Shown in pieces: positions 38,127-46,934 of a DNA stretch of 64,000 nt. Made by a program: the position numbers and the translations under genes. The DNA lies in assembly GCA_046347635.1 (NCBI GenBank), contig JAXMFT010000007.1, positions 1-64,000 on the forward strand, in the 5' to 3' direction. Position 1 is the first letter of the stretch; the number at the start of each line of letters is the position of its first letter. The notes below the pieces were generated by a model. That model ran no database searches, was not told where the DNA came from, and saw nothing but the letters and a program-made list of their open reading frames with translations. This DNA is from JAGVSZ01 sp019137045. GTDB lineage: Bacteria; Pseudomonadota; Gammaproteobacteria; Burkholderiales; SG8-39.

Positions 38127-39206
38127 ATGTCGACGAGGAAATGGGGCGCAGCGCTGATCGGCGCGGCCGCGCTCGCGGTTGCGGGCCTCGCGCCGGCCGC
38201 GCAGCCGCTCAAGATCGGGTTCGTGTACGTCAGCCCGGTCGGCGACGCCGGCTGGACCTACCAGCACGACCTCGCCCGCCGCGCGCTCGAGAAGCAGTAC
38301 GGCGACAAGATCGTCACCAAGTACGTCGAGAACGTGCCCGAGGGCGCGGACGCCGAGCGCGTGATCCGCGAGCTCGCCGCGAGCGGCCACGAGCTCGTGT
38401 TCACGACCTCGTTCGGGTACATGAACCCGACCATCAAGGTCGCCAAGTCGTTCCCGAAAGTGCTCTTCGAGCACGCCACCGGCTACAAGCGCGCCAAGAA
38501 CGTGGGCACGTACAACGCGCGCTTCTACGAGGGCCGCTACCTCGCCGGCATCGTGGCCGGGAAGATGAGCAAGTCGGGGACCGCCGGCTACGTCGCGGCG
38601 TTCCCGATCCCCGAGGTGCTGCAGGGAATCAACGCCTTCACGCGCGGGATGCGGAGCGTGAACCCGAAGGCGCAGGTGCGCGTGGTGTGGGTGAACTCCT
38701 GGTACGACCCCGGCCGCGAGCGCGAGGCGGCGATGGCGCTCATCTCGCAGGGCGCCGACGTGCTCATGCAGCACACCGACTCCACCGCCCCGGTGCAGGC
38801 GGCGGAGGAGAAGGGCGTGTACGCGATCGGCTACCACTCCGACATGTCGAAGTACGGGCCCAAGGCGCACCTCACCGCCTCGACGCACGACTGGACCGGC
38901 TTCTACGGCAAGCTCGTCGGCGAGGCCCTCGCCGGCAAGGCGCAGCCCACCAACATCTGGGGCGGGATCAAGGACGGCATGGTGAAGATGGCGCCGTACA
39001 ACCCGGCGGTGCCGCAGGACGTGCGCGACCTCGTCGCCAAGGCCGCGGCCGACATCGCGGCCGGCAGGCTCCATCCGTTCGGCGGGCCGGTGAAGGACCA
39101 GGGCGGCCAGGAGCGCGTGCCGGCCGGCAAGTTCATGCCCGACGACCAGCTCGCGGTGATGGACTACTACGTCGAGGGCGTGCAGGGGCAGCTGCCGAAG
39201 AAATAG
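38127..39206 (+). CDS. BMP-family substrate-binding protein
   Basis: 359 aa. Signal peptide to about residue 25 (ALAVAGLAPAAQP), then LKIGFVYVSPVGDAGWTYQH, GHELVFTTSFGYMNPTIKVA, EGRYLAGIVAGKMSKSGTAG and GADVLMQHTDSTAPVQAAEE, all landmarks of BMP/Med (PnrA-like) binding proteins that capture purine nucleosides or bases. No lipobox cysteine is seen, so it is soluble in the periplasm. Last gene of the xdh-transporter run; a hairpin follows at once. Confidence 0.91.
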   Translation: MSTRKWGAALIGAAALAVAGLAPAAQPLKIGFVYVSPVGDAGWTYQHDLARRALEKQYGDKIVTKYVENVPEGADAERVIRELAASGHELVFTTSFGYMNPTIKVAKSFPKVLFEHATGYKRAKNVGTYNARFYEGRYLAGIVAGKMSKSGTAGYVAAFPIPEVLQGINAFTRGMRSVNPKAQVRVVWVNSWYDPGREREAAMALISQGADVLMQHTDSTAPVQAAEEKGVYAIGYHSDMSKYGPKAHLTASTHDWTGFYGKLVGEALAGKAQPTNIWGGIKDGMVKMAPYNPAVPQDVRDLVAKAAADIAAGRLHPFGGPVKDQGGQERVPAGKFMPDDQLAVMDYYVEGVQGQLPKK

Positions 39207-39210
39207 GCCG

Positions 39211-39232
39211 TCCGGCCGCTGGCGCGGCCGGA
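39211..39232. terminator. GC hairpin between convergent BMP and paaK genes
   Basis: TCCGGCCGC-TGGC-GCGGCCGGA forms a perfect 9-bp stem 4 nt after the BMP gene stop. No T-tract on either side, so termination efficiency is uncertain. Confidence 0.55.
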
Positions 39233-39320
39233 TGACCCTCCGCGTTCGAGGGAACGGCGAGGGTCGCCCCTCGACGCGGCCGGGCCGAGAACCTCCCGGG
39301 CCGTCCGCGGCTCCGCAGGC

Positions 39321-40625
39321 TCAGGATTTCGGCCGCAGGTCGATCACCCGCTTCGCCTTGCCCTGCGAGCGCTCGACCTTGCCGGGATCGACCACCTTCA
39401 CGTCGCTCGAGACGCCGATGTAGCTCTTGATGTGGTGGGCGAGCTGCTTCGCCTCGGCGTCGCGCTCGGCGGCCGGCGCGGACGCGAGGTCCTGCCGGAT
39501 CTCCACGATCACCGTCAGCTCGTCGAGCCGCTCCTCGCGCCGCACCTCGAGCACGTAGTGGGGCGAGAGCTTCGGCTGCTTGACGATCAGCTCCTCGATC
39601 TGCGTCGGGAACACGTTCACGCCGCGGATGATGAGCATGTCGTCGCTGCGCCCGGTGATGCGGGCCATGCGGCGCATGGTGCGCGCCGTTCCCGGCAGCA
39701 GGGTGGTGAGGTCGCGCGTGCGGTAGCGGATGACCGGCATCGCCTCCTTGGTGAGCGAGGTGAACACGAGCTCGCCGGGCTGGCCGTCGGGCAGCACCGC
39801 GCCGGTCGCCGGGTCGATGATCTCGGGGTAGAAGTGATCCTCCCAGATCGTGAGCCCGTCCTTGGTCTCGATGCACTCCTGCGCGACCCCCGGGCCCATG
39901 ACCTCCGAGAGGCCGTAGATGTCGATCGCGTCCAGCCCCATGCGGCGCTCGATCTCCTCGCGCATGCCGTCGGTCCAGGGCTCGGCGCCGAAGATGCCGA
40001 TGCGCAGGCTCGATTCGCGCGCGTCGAGCCCCTGGCGCTCGAACTCGTCGGCGATCGCCAGCATGTACGACGGCGTCACCATGATGATGTCGGGCCGGAA
40101 GTCGGCGATGAGCTGCACCTGGCGCTCGGTCATGCCGCCGCCGACCGGGATCACGGTCGCGCCGAGCCGCTCGCCGCCGTAGTGCGCGCCGAGCCCGCCG
40201 GTGAAGAGGCCGTAGCCGTAGGCGACGTGGATCTTGTCGGTCGAGCGGCCGCCCGCGGCGCGGATCGAGCGCGCCATCAGGTCCGACCAGGTGTCGATGT
40301 CGCGCTGCGTGTACCCGACCACGGTGGGCTTGCCGGTGGTGCCGCTCGAGGCGTGGATGCGCACCAGGTCGTCCATCGGCACCGCGAACATGCCGAACGG
40401 ATAGTTCTCGCGCAGGTCGTGCTTGGTGGTGAAGGGGAACCGCGCCAGGTCCTCGAGCCGCTTCAGGTCCTCCGGGCGCACGCCCGCCGCGTCGAGCTTC
40501 TTGCGGTAATGGGGGACCTTCTGGTAGGCGTGGCGCAGGGTCCACTGCAGGCGCTCGAGCTGCAGCGCGCGCAGCGCGTCCGCGCTCGCCCGCTCGATCG
40601 GCTCGATCTGGTCGTACGGCGACAT
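39321..40625 (-). CDS. paaK: Phenylacetate-CoA ligase
   Basis: 434 aa adenylate-forming enzyme. VRIHASSGTTGKPTVVGYTQ is the ATP-binding loop, with YGYGLFTGGLGAHYGGERLG, IDIYGLSEVMGPGVAQEC and the C-terminal GRSDDMLIIRGVNVFPTQIE lid. It converts phenylacetate to phenylacetyl-CoA. ATG at 40625 behind AGGAGGA. It lies 76 nt downstream of paaG on the same strand. Confidence 0.92.
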   Translation of the reverse strand: MSPYDQIEPIERASADALRALQLERLQWTLRHAYQKVPHYRKKLDAAGVRPEDLKRLEDLARFPFTTKHDLRENYPFGMFAVPMDDLVRIHASSGTTGKPTVVGYTQRDIDTWSDLMARSIRAAGGRSTDKIHVAYGYGLFTGGLGAHYGGERLGATVIPVGGGMTERQVQLIADFRPDIIMVTPSYMLAIADEFERQGLDARESSLRIGIFGAEPWTDGMREEIERRMGLDAIDIYGLSEVMGPGVAQECIETKDGLTIWEDHFYPEIIDPATGAVLPDGQPGELVFTSLTKEAMPVIRYRTRDLTTLLPGTARTMRRMARITGRSDDMLIIRGVNVFPTQIEELIVKQPKLSPHYVLEVRREERLDELTVIVEIRQDLASAPAAERDAEAKQLAHHIKSYIGVSSDVKVVDPGKVERSQGKAKRVIDLRPKS

Positions 40626-40701
40626 CTTCGCTTCCTCCTGTCCGCGTCGCTCCCGGCGCAACGTGTCCACTGCGCCCCCCGCTCGCGCGGCAGGGGTGCG
40701 C

Positions 40702-41493
40702 TCAGCGCCCCCGGAAGGCCGGGGCGCGCTTCTCCTTGAATGCGGCGACGCCCTCGCGGTAGTCCTCGGTGCGCCCGAGCTCGCGCTGGATGTCGCGCTC
40801 GAGGTTGAGCTGCGCGTCGAGCGTATTGTGCGGCGAGGCGTAGAGCGATTCCTTGATCGCGCCGTAAGCCTTCGTGGGCCCCGAGGCCAGCGCGGCCGCG
40901 ACCGCGCGCGCCTCGCCCATGAGCGCGGCGTCGTCGGTGCACCTCCAGATGAGCCCGATGCGCGCGGCGTCCTCCGCCCCGAGGCTGTCCGCGAGCAGCG
41001 CGAGCCCCATCGCGCGCGCCATGCCGACCAGGCGCGGCAGGAAATAGGTGCCGCCCGAGTCGGGCATCAGGCCGATCTTCGCGAACGCCTGCACGAAGCG
41101 CGCCGAGCGGCCCGCGAGCACGATGTCGCAGGCGAGGGCGAGGTTCGCGCCGGCGCCCGCCGCGACGCCGTTGACCGCGCACACGACCGGCTTCTCGAGG
41201 GTGCGCAGCGCGCGCACGAGCGGGTTGTAGAGCGTGCCGAGCGACTGCCCGAGGTCGGGCGGGGGCGCGCCGGGCGCGACCACGCGCTCGCCCAGGTCCT
41301 GGCCGGCGCAGAAGGCGCGTCCCGCGCCGGTCAGGAGCACCGCGCGGACGTCCTCCCGCGCCGCGCTCGCGGCGAGCGCCTCGCGCAGGCGCGCGTGCAT
41401 GTCGGGGATGAAGCTGTTCAGCTTCTCCGGCCGGTTGAGCGTGACCAGGGCGCATCCGTCCTGGACTTCGAAGAGCACGCTGGCCTGGGTCAT
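40702..41493 (-). CDS. paaG: PaaG-like enoyl-CoA hydratase/isomerase
   Basis: 263 aa crotonase. GAGRAFCAGQDLGER is the pattern of PaaG, the 1,2-epoxyphenylacetyl-CoA isomerase. KIGLMPDSGGTYFLPRLVGM carries the catalytic aspartate region, and the end KEKRAPAFRGR is usual. First gene before paaK. The oxygenase genes paaABCDE are not in the window. An ordinary enoyl-CoA hydratase is the alternative. Confidence 0.87.
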   Translation of the reverse strand: MTQASVLFEVQDGCALVTLNRPEKLNSFIPDMHARLREALAASAAREDVRAVLLTGAGRAFCAGQDLGERVVAPGAPPPDLGQSLGTLYNPLVRALRTLEKPVVCAVNGVAAGAGANLALACDIVLAGRSARFVQAFAKIGLMPDSGGTYFLPRLVGMARAMGLALLADSLGAEDAARIGLIWRCTDDAALMGEARAVAAALASGPTKAYGAIKESLYASPHNTLDAQLNLERDIQRELGRTEDYREGVAAFKEKRAPAFRGR

Positions 41494-41617
41494 GTTCGGG
41501 TTCGGGCGGACGGCTCGACCGACGCGCGTCGCGCGCAGCCGCTATCGTGCGCTGCGGCGCGAAGAATACCCGAATTCCGCGCCCGCTCGGCCGCCGGGCC
41601 GCCGGCGCGCACGTCGT

Positions 41618-41631
41618 TTGATCTCGATTAA
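41618..41631. promoter_or_regulatory. FNR-like palindrome in the paaG-liv divergent region
   Basis: TTGATCTCGATTAA differs from the FNR consensus by one base in one half. It is centred about 110 bp from the liv gene start and 130 bp from paaG, with no well-placed -10 at the class II distance. The 242-nt spacer holds no gene. Confidence 0.35.
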
Positions 41632-41735
41632 GGACGGCACGCGCCGAACGTTGTCTTGTTCGGGTTCGTCGCGCAGAAGGCGCGCCCCCGAGGGGGCGAA
41701 CGAACCAACCCACTCAGCAATTTAGGAGAGACCCG

Positions 41736-42890
41736 ATGAACCACCGCACCCTGCTGGTCGCCGCCGCGGTCGCCGCGCTGGCCGTGCCGGCCGCGCACGC
41801 CCAGATCAAGGTCGGCGTCACGCTGTCGGCGACCGGCCCCGCCGCCTCGCTCGGCATTCCCGAGCGCAACACGTTCCAGCTCCTGCCGAAGGAGATCGCC
41901 GGCCAGAAGATCGAGTACGTCGTGCTCGACGACGGCTCGGACACCACGCGCGCGCGGCAGAACGCCGAGAAGCTCGTGAACGAGGACAAGGTGGACGTGA
42001 TCGTCGGCTCCACCACGACGCCCAACTCGCTCGCCATGATCGAGGTGGCCGCGCGCGGGCAGACGCCCAAGATCAGCCTGGCCGCGTCCTCGCGCATCAT
42101 CGAGCCGGTCGACAAGGACCGCTACTGGGTGTTCAAGACGCCGCAGACCGACGCGCTCATGGCGAACGCGATCACGAGCTACATGAGCCGCAACGGGGTC
42201 AAGACGGTCGGGTTCATCGGCTTCAACGACGCCTACGGCGAGGGCTGGTGGAGCGAGTTCTCGAAGCTCGCCGAGGCGCGCAAGCTCAAGGTGGTCGGGA
42301 ACGAGCGCTACAGCCGCACCGACACCTCGGTCACCGGCCAGGTCCTGAAGCTGATGGCGGCGAACCCCGACGCGATCCTCATCGCCGCCTCCGGAACGCC
42401 GGCGGTGCTGCCGCAGGCGACGCTCAAGGAGCGCGGCTACAAGGGCAAGATCTACCAGACCCACGGCGTCGCGAACGCCGATTTCCTGCGCGTGGGCGGC
42501 AAGAACGTCGAGGGCACGCTGCTCCCGGCGGGGCCGGTGCTGGTCGCCGGGCAGCTCCCCGACTCCAACCCGATGAAGAAGGTGGGCGTCGCCTACGAGA
42601 AGGCGTACGAGGGCAAGTACGGCGCCGGGAGCCTCTCGACCTTCGGCGCGCACGCCTGGGACGCCGTGCTGCTCCTCGAGCGCGCGATCCCGGGCGCGCT
42701 GAAGAAGGCGAAGCCCGGCACGCCCGAGTTCCGCAAGGCGCTGCGCGACGAGCTGGAGAACGTCAAGAACCTGGTCGCGGCGCACGGCACCTTCAACATG
42801 AGCGCGCAGGACCACCTCGGGCTCGATCAGCGCGCCGCGGTCATGGTGACGGTGCAGGACGGAAAGTGGAAGCTGCTGCCGCAGCAGTAA
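41736..42890 (+). CDS. Liv-type ABC transporter substrate-binding protein
   Basis: 384 aa. Signal peptide (LLVAAAVAALAVPAAHA), then IKVGVTLSATGPAASLGIPE and VLDDGSDTTRARQNAEKLVN, characteristic of type I periplasmic binding proteins of the branched-chain amino acid/aromatic class. A ribosome site TTAGGAGAG precedes ATG 41736. Divergent from paaGK, so an aromatic acid such as phenylacetate is a plausible ligand, but branched-chain amino acids cannot be excluded. Confidence 0.89.
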   Translation: MNHRTLLVAAAVAALAVPAAHAQIKVGVTLSATGPAASLGIPERNTFQLLPKEIAGQKIEYVVLDDGSDTTRARQNAEKLVNEDKVDVIVGSTTTPNSLAMIEVAARGQTPKISLAASSRIIEPVDKDRYWVFKTPQTDALMANAITSYMSRNGVKTVGFIGFNDAYGEGWWSEFSKLAEARKLKVVGNERYSRTDTSVTGQVLKLMAANPDAILIAASGTPAVLPQATLKERGYKGKIYQTHGVANADFLRVGGKNVEGTLLPAGPVLVAGQLPDSNPMKKVGVAYEKAYEGKYGAGSLSTFGAHAWDAVLLLERAIPGALKKAKPGTPEFRKALRDELENVKNLVAAHGTFNMSAQDHLGLDQRAAVMVTVQDGKWKLLPQQ

Positions 42891-42917
42891 GAACGTTGCC
42901 CGAACGCGGCTAGAATC

Positions 42918-42949
42918 CGAGGGCCGGGAGGCGCTCCTCCCGGCCCTCG
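42918..42949 (+). terminator. Perfect 14-bp hairpin between the binding-protein and permease genes
   Basis: CGAGGGCCGGGAGG-CGCT-CCTCCCGGCCCTCG begins 28 nt after the stop. Only two T follow, so it may act as a weak terminator or an mRNA-stabilising end that keeps binding protein in excess over permease. Confidence 0.65.
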
Positions 42950-43010
42950 TTGCGTATAGGAAGGAGGAGGGGGAGGGTCGCGGCGCGCGCCGCGGGGGCT
43001 CCCTGCGTCG

Positions 43011-44054
43011 ATGAATTTCGATATTGCGCTGCTGCTCGCGCAGGACGGCCTCACGAACGGCGCGATCTACGCGCTGATGGCGCTCGCGCTCGTGCTCGTC
43101 TTCGCGGTCACGCGCGTCATCTTCGTGCCGCAGGGCGAGTTCGTCTCCTACGGCGCCCTGACGCTCGCCAGCCTCCAGCTGGGGAAGGTCCCCGGCACGG
43201 CGCTGCTCCTCATCTGCACCGGGCTCGTCGTCCTGCTGATCGACGGCTACGGCGCGCTGCGCGCGGGCAGGCTGCAGCGCCTGCCGCGGATCGTGCTCGA
43301 GAACCTGGTGCTCCCGCTGGCGCTCGCCGGACTCGCGTGGTGGGTGGCGCCGCAGAAGCCCGCGCTCTGGATCCAGGTGGCGCTCGCGCTGGCGCTCGTG
43401 GTGCCGCTCGGCCCGATGCTCTACCGGCTCGCCTTCCAGCCGCTGCAGAACGCGAGCGTCCTCGTCCTGCTCATCGTGGCCGTCGCGGTGCACTACGCGA
43501 TGACCGGGCTCGGGCTGCTCTTCTTCGGGGCCGAGGGCTCGCGCACCCCGGCGTTCAGCGACGCGCACTTCGGCGTGGGCACGATGAGCGTCTCCGGGCA
43601 GAGCCTGTTCGTGATCGGCGCGTCGATAGCGCTGATCTTCGCCCTGTACCTCTTCTTCGAGCGCACGGTGTACGGCAAGTCGTTGCGCGCGACGGCGGTC
43701 AACCGGCTCGGCGCGCGGCTGGTGGGCATCAGCACCACGCTCGCCGGGCGGCTCACCTTCACGCTCGCGGCCGCGATCGGCGCGGTGTCGGGGATCCTGG
43801 TGGCACCGATCACCACCATCTACTACGACTCGGGCTTTCTGGTCGGACTGAAGGGCTTCGTCGCCGGGATCATCGGCGGGCTGGTCTCGTACCCGGTCGC
43901 CGCGTTCGGCGCCGTGCTGGTCGGGCTGCTCGAGTCGTTCTCGTCGTTCTGGGCGAGCGCGTTCAAGGAGGTGATCGTCTTCACGCTGATCATCCCGGTG
44001 CTGCTGTGGCGCAGCCTGCGCGCCCGCCACCTCGAGGAAGAGGAGGAGGAGTGA
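43011..44054 (+). CDS. livH: LivH-type ABC permease
   Basis: 347 aa, about eight TM helices. LLLAQDGLTNGAIYALMALA at the N terminus and KSLRATAVNRLGARLVGIST, the EAA-like cytoplasmic loop, mark the LivH family. The C-terminal tail is acidic (EEEEEE). A purine-rich AAGGAGGAGG lies 34 nt upstream, rather far from the ATG, so an alternative start cannot be excluded. Confidence 0.89.
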   Translation: MNFDIALLLAQDGLTNGAIYALMALALVLVFAVTRVIFVPQGEFVSYGALTLASLQLGKVPGTALLLICTGLVVLLIDGYGALRAGRLQRLPRIVLENLVLPLALAGLAWWVAPQKPALWIQVALALALVVPLGPMLYRLAFQPLQNASVLVLLIVAVAVHYAMTGLGLLFFGAEGSRTPAFSDAHFGVGTMSVSGQSLFVIGASIALIFALYLFFERTVYGKSLRATAVNRLGARLVGISTTLAGRLTFTLAAAIGAVSGILVAPITTIYYDSGFLVGLKGFVAGIIGGLVSYPVAAFGAVLVGLLESFSSFWASAFKEVIVFTLIIPVLLWRSLRARHLEEEEEE

Positions 44055-44091
44055 GGCCGCGCGCGGGCGCAGCGCGTTGGGAGGCGACGGC

Positions 44092-45855
44092 GTGAGCCGG
44101 CCGCGCCTCCTGCTCGGCGCCTTCCTCGCGGCGCTCGCCCTCGGGCCGGCCTTCCTGCCGGAGTTCTACGTCACGCTCCTGAACTACATCGGCCTGTACA
44201 GCCTGGTCGCGCTCGGGCTGGTGCTGCTGACCGGCGTCGGGGGACTGACCTCGTTCGGGCAGGCCGCGTTCGTCGGCCTGGGCGCCTATGCGACCGCCTA
44301 CCTCACCGTGGCCTACGGGCTCTCGCCGTGGCTCACGCTCTTCGTGGGGTTCGCGCTGACCGGGTCGGTGGCGCTCCTGCTCGGCGCGATCACGCTGCGC
44401 CTGTCCGGGCATTACCTCCCGCTCGGCACCATCGCCTGGGGGCTCAGCCTCTACTACCTGTTCGGGAACCTCGAGTTCCTCGGCGGCCAGACCGGCATGA
44501 CCGGGGTGCCCGGGCTCTCGATCTTCGGCTTCGCGCTCGACACCGGCCGGAAGTACTACTACCTCGTCTGGGTGCTGGTGATCGCGGCGGTGTTCTCGGT
44601 CCAGAACCTGCTCAACTCGCGCCCGGGCCGGGCCATTCGCAGCCTGCGCGGCGGCGGCGTGATGGCCGAGTCGTTCGGCGTCAACACCGCGCGGCTCAAG
44701 ATCGTGATCTTCGTCTACGCGGCGCTGCTCGCCAGCCTCTCCGGCTGGCTCTACGCGCACCTGCTGCGCTTCGTGAACCCGACGCCGTTCTCGCTCAACA
44801 TCGGCATCGAGTACCTGTTCATGGTGGTGATCGGCGGCGCACGGTTCGTGTGGGGCGCGGTGGTGGGAGCCGGGCTCCTCACGATCCTGAAGGAGTGGCT
44901 GCAGGGCATCCTGCCGCGCATCGTGGGTCAGGCGGGCGAGTTCGAGACCATCGTCCTCGGCATCCTGCTCGTGCTGCTGCTCCAGCGCGCGCGCGAGGGC
45001 CTGATGCCGTTCTTCCAGCGCTGGGTCCCGCCCGCGCGCTGGGTGAACGCGCCGCAGTCGGCCGCCGCGCTGCCGCGGCGCGAGCGGCCGGCGCCGGGCG
45101 AGACGCTCCTCGAGGCGCGCGCGGCGCGCAAGCAGTTCGGCGGGCTGGTGGCGGTGAACGACCTCTCGTTCACCATGGCGAGCGGGGAGATCCTGGGGCT
45201 GATCGGCCCGAACGGCGCCGGCAAGTCGACGATGTTCAACCTCATCACCGGCGTGCTGCCGCTGTCGGGCGGCGAGGTCCACTTCCGCGGCGCGCGCATC
45301 GACGGCCTCGCCTCGCGCCAGATCGTGCGGCGCGGGATCGCGCGCACCTTCCAGCACGTGCACATCCGGCCGACGATGACGGTGGTGGAGAACGTCGCCA
45401 TCGGCGCGCACCTGCGCGGGCGCAAGGGGGTGGTGGCGGCGGCGCTGCGCCGCGAGCGCGCCGAGGAGGCGACGCTCCTGCACGAGGCGCGCCGGCAGCT
45501 CGAGCGCGTGGGCCTCGGCGAGCACCTCTACGACCAGGCGGGCAGCCTCGCGCTCGGGCAGCAGCGCATCCTGGAGATCGCGCGCGCGCTCTGCGCCGAC
45601 CCGGTGCTGCTGCTGCTGGACGAGCCGGCGGCCGGGCTGCGCTACCGCGAGAAGCAGGCGCTCGCCGATCTCCTGCGCCGGCTGAAGGGCGAGGGCATGA
45701 GCGTCCTGCTGGTCGAGCACGACATGGATTTCGTGATGAACCTGGTCGACCGCCTGGTGGTGATGGACTTCGGCGAGAAGATCGCGCAGGGGCTGCCGCG
45801 CGCGATCCAGTCCGACCCGGCGGTGCTCGAGGCCTACCTCGGGGGCGTCGAATGA
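44092..45855 (+). CDS. LivM-LivG fusion: ABC permease joined to ATP-binding protein
   Basis: 587 aa. Residues about 1-310 are a LivM permease (LLTGVGGLTSFGQAAFVGLGA, SRPGRAIRSLRGGGVMAESF, IGIEYLFMVVIGG). After a short proline-rich linker, residues about 335-587 are a LivG ATPase (GPNGAGKSTMFNLITG, ARTFQHVHIRPTMTVVENVA, LALGQQRILEIARAL, LLLLDEPAAGL). The frame is uninterrupted. GTG at 44092 has GGAGG 7 nt upstream. Separate livM and livG are the norm, so one half-transporter chain carries both functions. Confidence 0.88.
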   Translation: MSRPRLLLGAFLAALALGPAFLPEFYVTLLNYIGLYSLVALGLVLLTGVGGLTSFGQAAFVGLGAYATAYLTVAYGLSPWLTLFVGFALTGSVALLLGAITLRLSGHYLPLGTIAWGLSLYYLFGNLEFLGGQTGMTGVPGLSIFGFALDTGRKYYYLVWVLVIAAVFSVQNLLNSRPGRAIRSLRGGGVMAESFGVNTARLKIVIFVYAALLASLSGWLYAHLLRFVNPTPFSLNIGIEYLFMVVIGGARFVWGAVVGAGLLTILKEWLQGILPRIVGQAGEFETIVLGILLVLLLQRAREGLMPFFQRWVPPARWVNAPQSAAALPRRERPAPGETLLEARAARKQFGGLVAVNDLSFTMASGEILGLIGPNGAGKSTMFNLITGVLPLSGGEVHFRGARIDGLASRQIVRRGIARTFQHVHIRPTMTVVENVAIGAHLRGRKGVVAAALRRERAEEATLLHEARRQLERVGLGEHLYDQAGSLALGQQRILEIARALCADPVLLLLDEPAAGLRYREKQALADLLRRLKGEGMSVLLVEHDMDFVMNLVDRLVVMDFGEKIAQGLPRAIQSDPAVLEAYLGGVE

Positions 45856-46592
45856 GCGCGGCGCCCCTCGCGCTCGAAGTGCGCGACCTCTCGGTCGCCT
45901 ACGGCAAGGTCGAGGCGCTCCATCACGTGAGCCTGGAGGTGCCGGCCGGCTCGATCGTGACGGTGATCGGGCCGAACGGGGCGGGCAAGACCACGATGCT
46001 GAACGCGGTCATGGGGCTGCTGCCGGCGCGCGGCGAAGTGCGCTACGAGGGCGCCGCGGTGTCGCAGGTCGAGGTGGAGGCGCGCGTCGCGCGCGGCCTG
46101 TGCCTCGTGCCGGAGCGCCGCGAGCTGTTCGCCGAGATGTCGGTCGCCGACAACCTCGTGCTCGGCGCCTTTCCCCGCCACCGGCGGCGCGACCGCGCGA
46201 TCGGCGAGGACCTGCAGGCGGTGTACGAGCGCTTCCCGCGCCTGCTGGAGCGCCGCGAGCAGCTCGCCGGCACGCTGTCCGGCGGCGAGCGCCAGATGCT
46301 CGCGCTGGGGCGCGCGCTGATGGCGCGCCCGCGCGTGCTGATGCTCGACGAGCCGAGCCTCGGGCTCGCGCCGCTGATCGTGCGCGAGATCTTCCGCATC
46401 ATCGCTGAGCTGCGCCGGACCGGGGTGTCGATCCTGCTGGTGGAGCAGAACGCGCGCGCCGCGCTGCAGGTGGCCGATTACGGGTACGTGCTGGAGACCG
46501 GGGAGATCGCGCTCGAGGGCCCGGCGGCGGCGCTCGCCGCGAACCCGAAGGTGGTCGAAACCTACCTGGGGTTCTCCGCCCGCCCGGAATGA
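45852..46592 (+). CDS. livF: LivF-type ABC ATP-binding protein
   Basis: 246 aa. GPNGAGKTTMLNAVMGLLP, LCLVPERRELFAEMSVADNL, LSGGERQMLALGRALM, LMLDEPSLGLAPLIV and the LVEQNARAALQVADYGYVLE switch region. ATGA overlap with the LivMG gene; its stop overlaps the first codon of a decayed DUF2189 gene. Confidence 0.91.
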   Translation: MSAAPLALEVRDLSVAYGKVEALHHVSLEVPAGSIVTVIGPNGAGKTTMLNAVMGLLPARGEVRYEGAAVSQVEVEARVARGLCLVPERRELFAEMSVADNLVLGAFPRHRRRDRAIGEDLQAVYERFPRLLERREQLAGTLSGGERQMLALGRALMARPRVLMLDEPSLGLAPLIVREIFRIIAELRRTGVSILLVEQNARAALQVADYGYVLETGEIALEGPAAALAANPKVVETYLGFSARPE

Positions 46593-46934
46593 GCCCGGGC
46601 GCGGCCCCGCCGGCGCGCGGGCTCGCGCTCGCGCCGGTGCGCCGGGTCCCGGTCGCCGCGCCGCTCGGGTGGCTCGCGCGCGGCTGACGCGACGTCGTGC
46701 GAATGCCCGGCGCGAGTCTCGTCCACGGTGCGCTCGTCGCGCTCGGCGGACTGGCGATCCTCGCGGTGACCGCGCGGTTCCGGTACCTGCTGCCCGGCGC
46801 GCTGTCGGGTCGGCCCGATCCTGGCGACCGGCCTCTACGAACTGAGCCGCCGTCTCGACTGCGTGCTCGCCTGCGGCATCCGCGGCTTCAGCGCGAAGCA
46901 GGTGATCGCCTGGGCGATCGTCTGGCTCAGGTAG
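46589..46934 (+). pseudogene. Decayed DUF2189-type membrane protein gene
   Basis: From the ATG at 46589 (ATGA overlap with livF) the frame reads VRRVPVAAPLGWLARG, then TGA at 46685-46687, then RDVVRMPGASLVHGALVALG. This matches the DUF2189 pattern in which a tryptophan (GWRD) stands where the stop is. After LLPGALSG near 46808 the reading moves by one base, and VGPILATGLYELSRRLD follows, the DUF2189 GPxLAxGLYExSRR motif. The frame ends at 46932-46934. So there is one nonsense codon and one frameshift, probably with a small deletion. The functional family has unknown function, several TM helices and about 250 aa. Confidence 0.6.
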
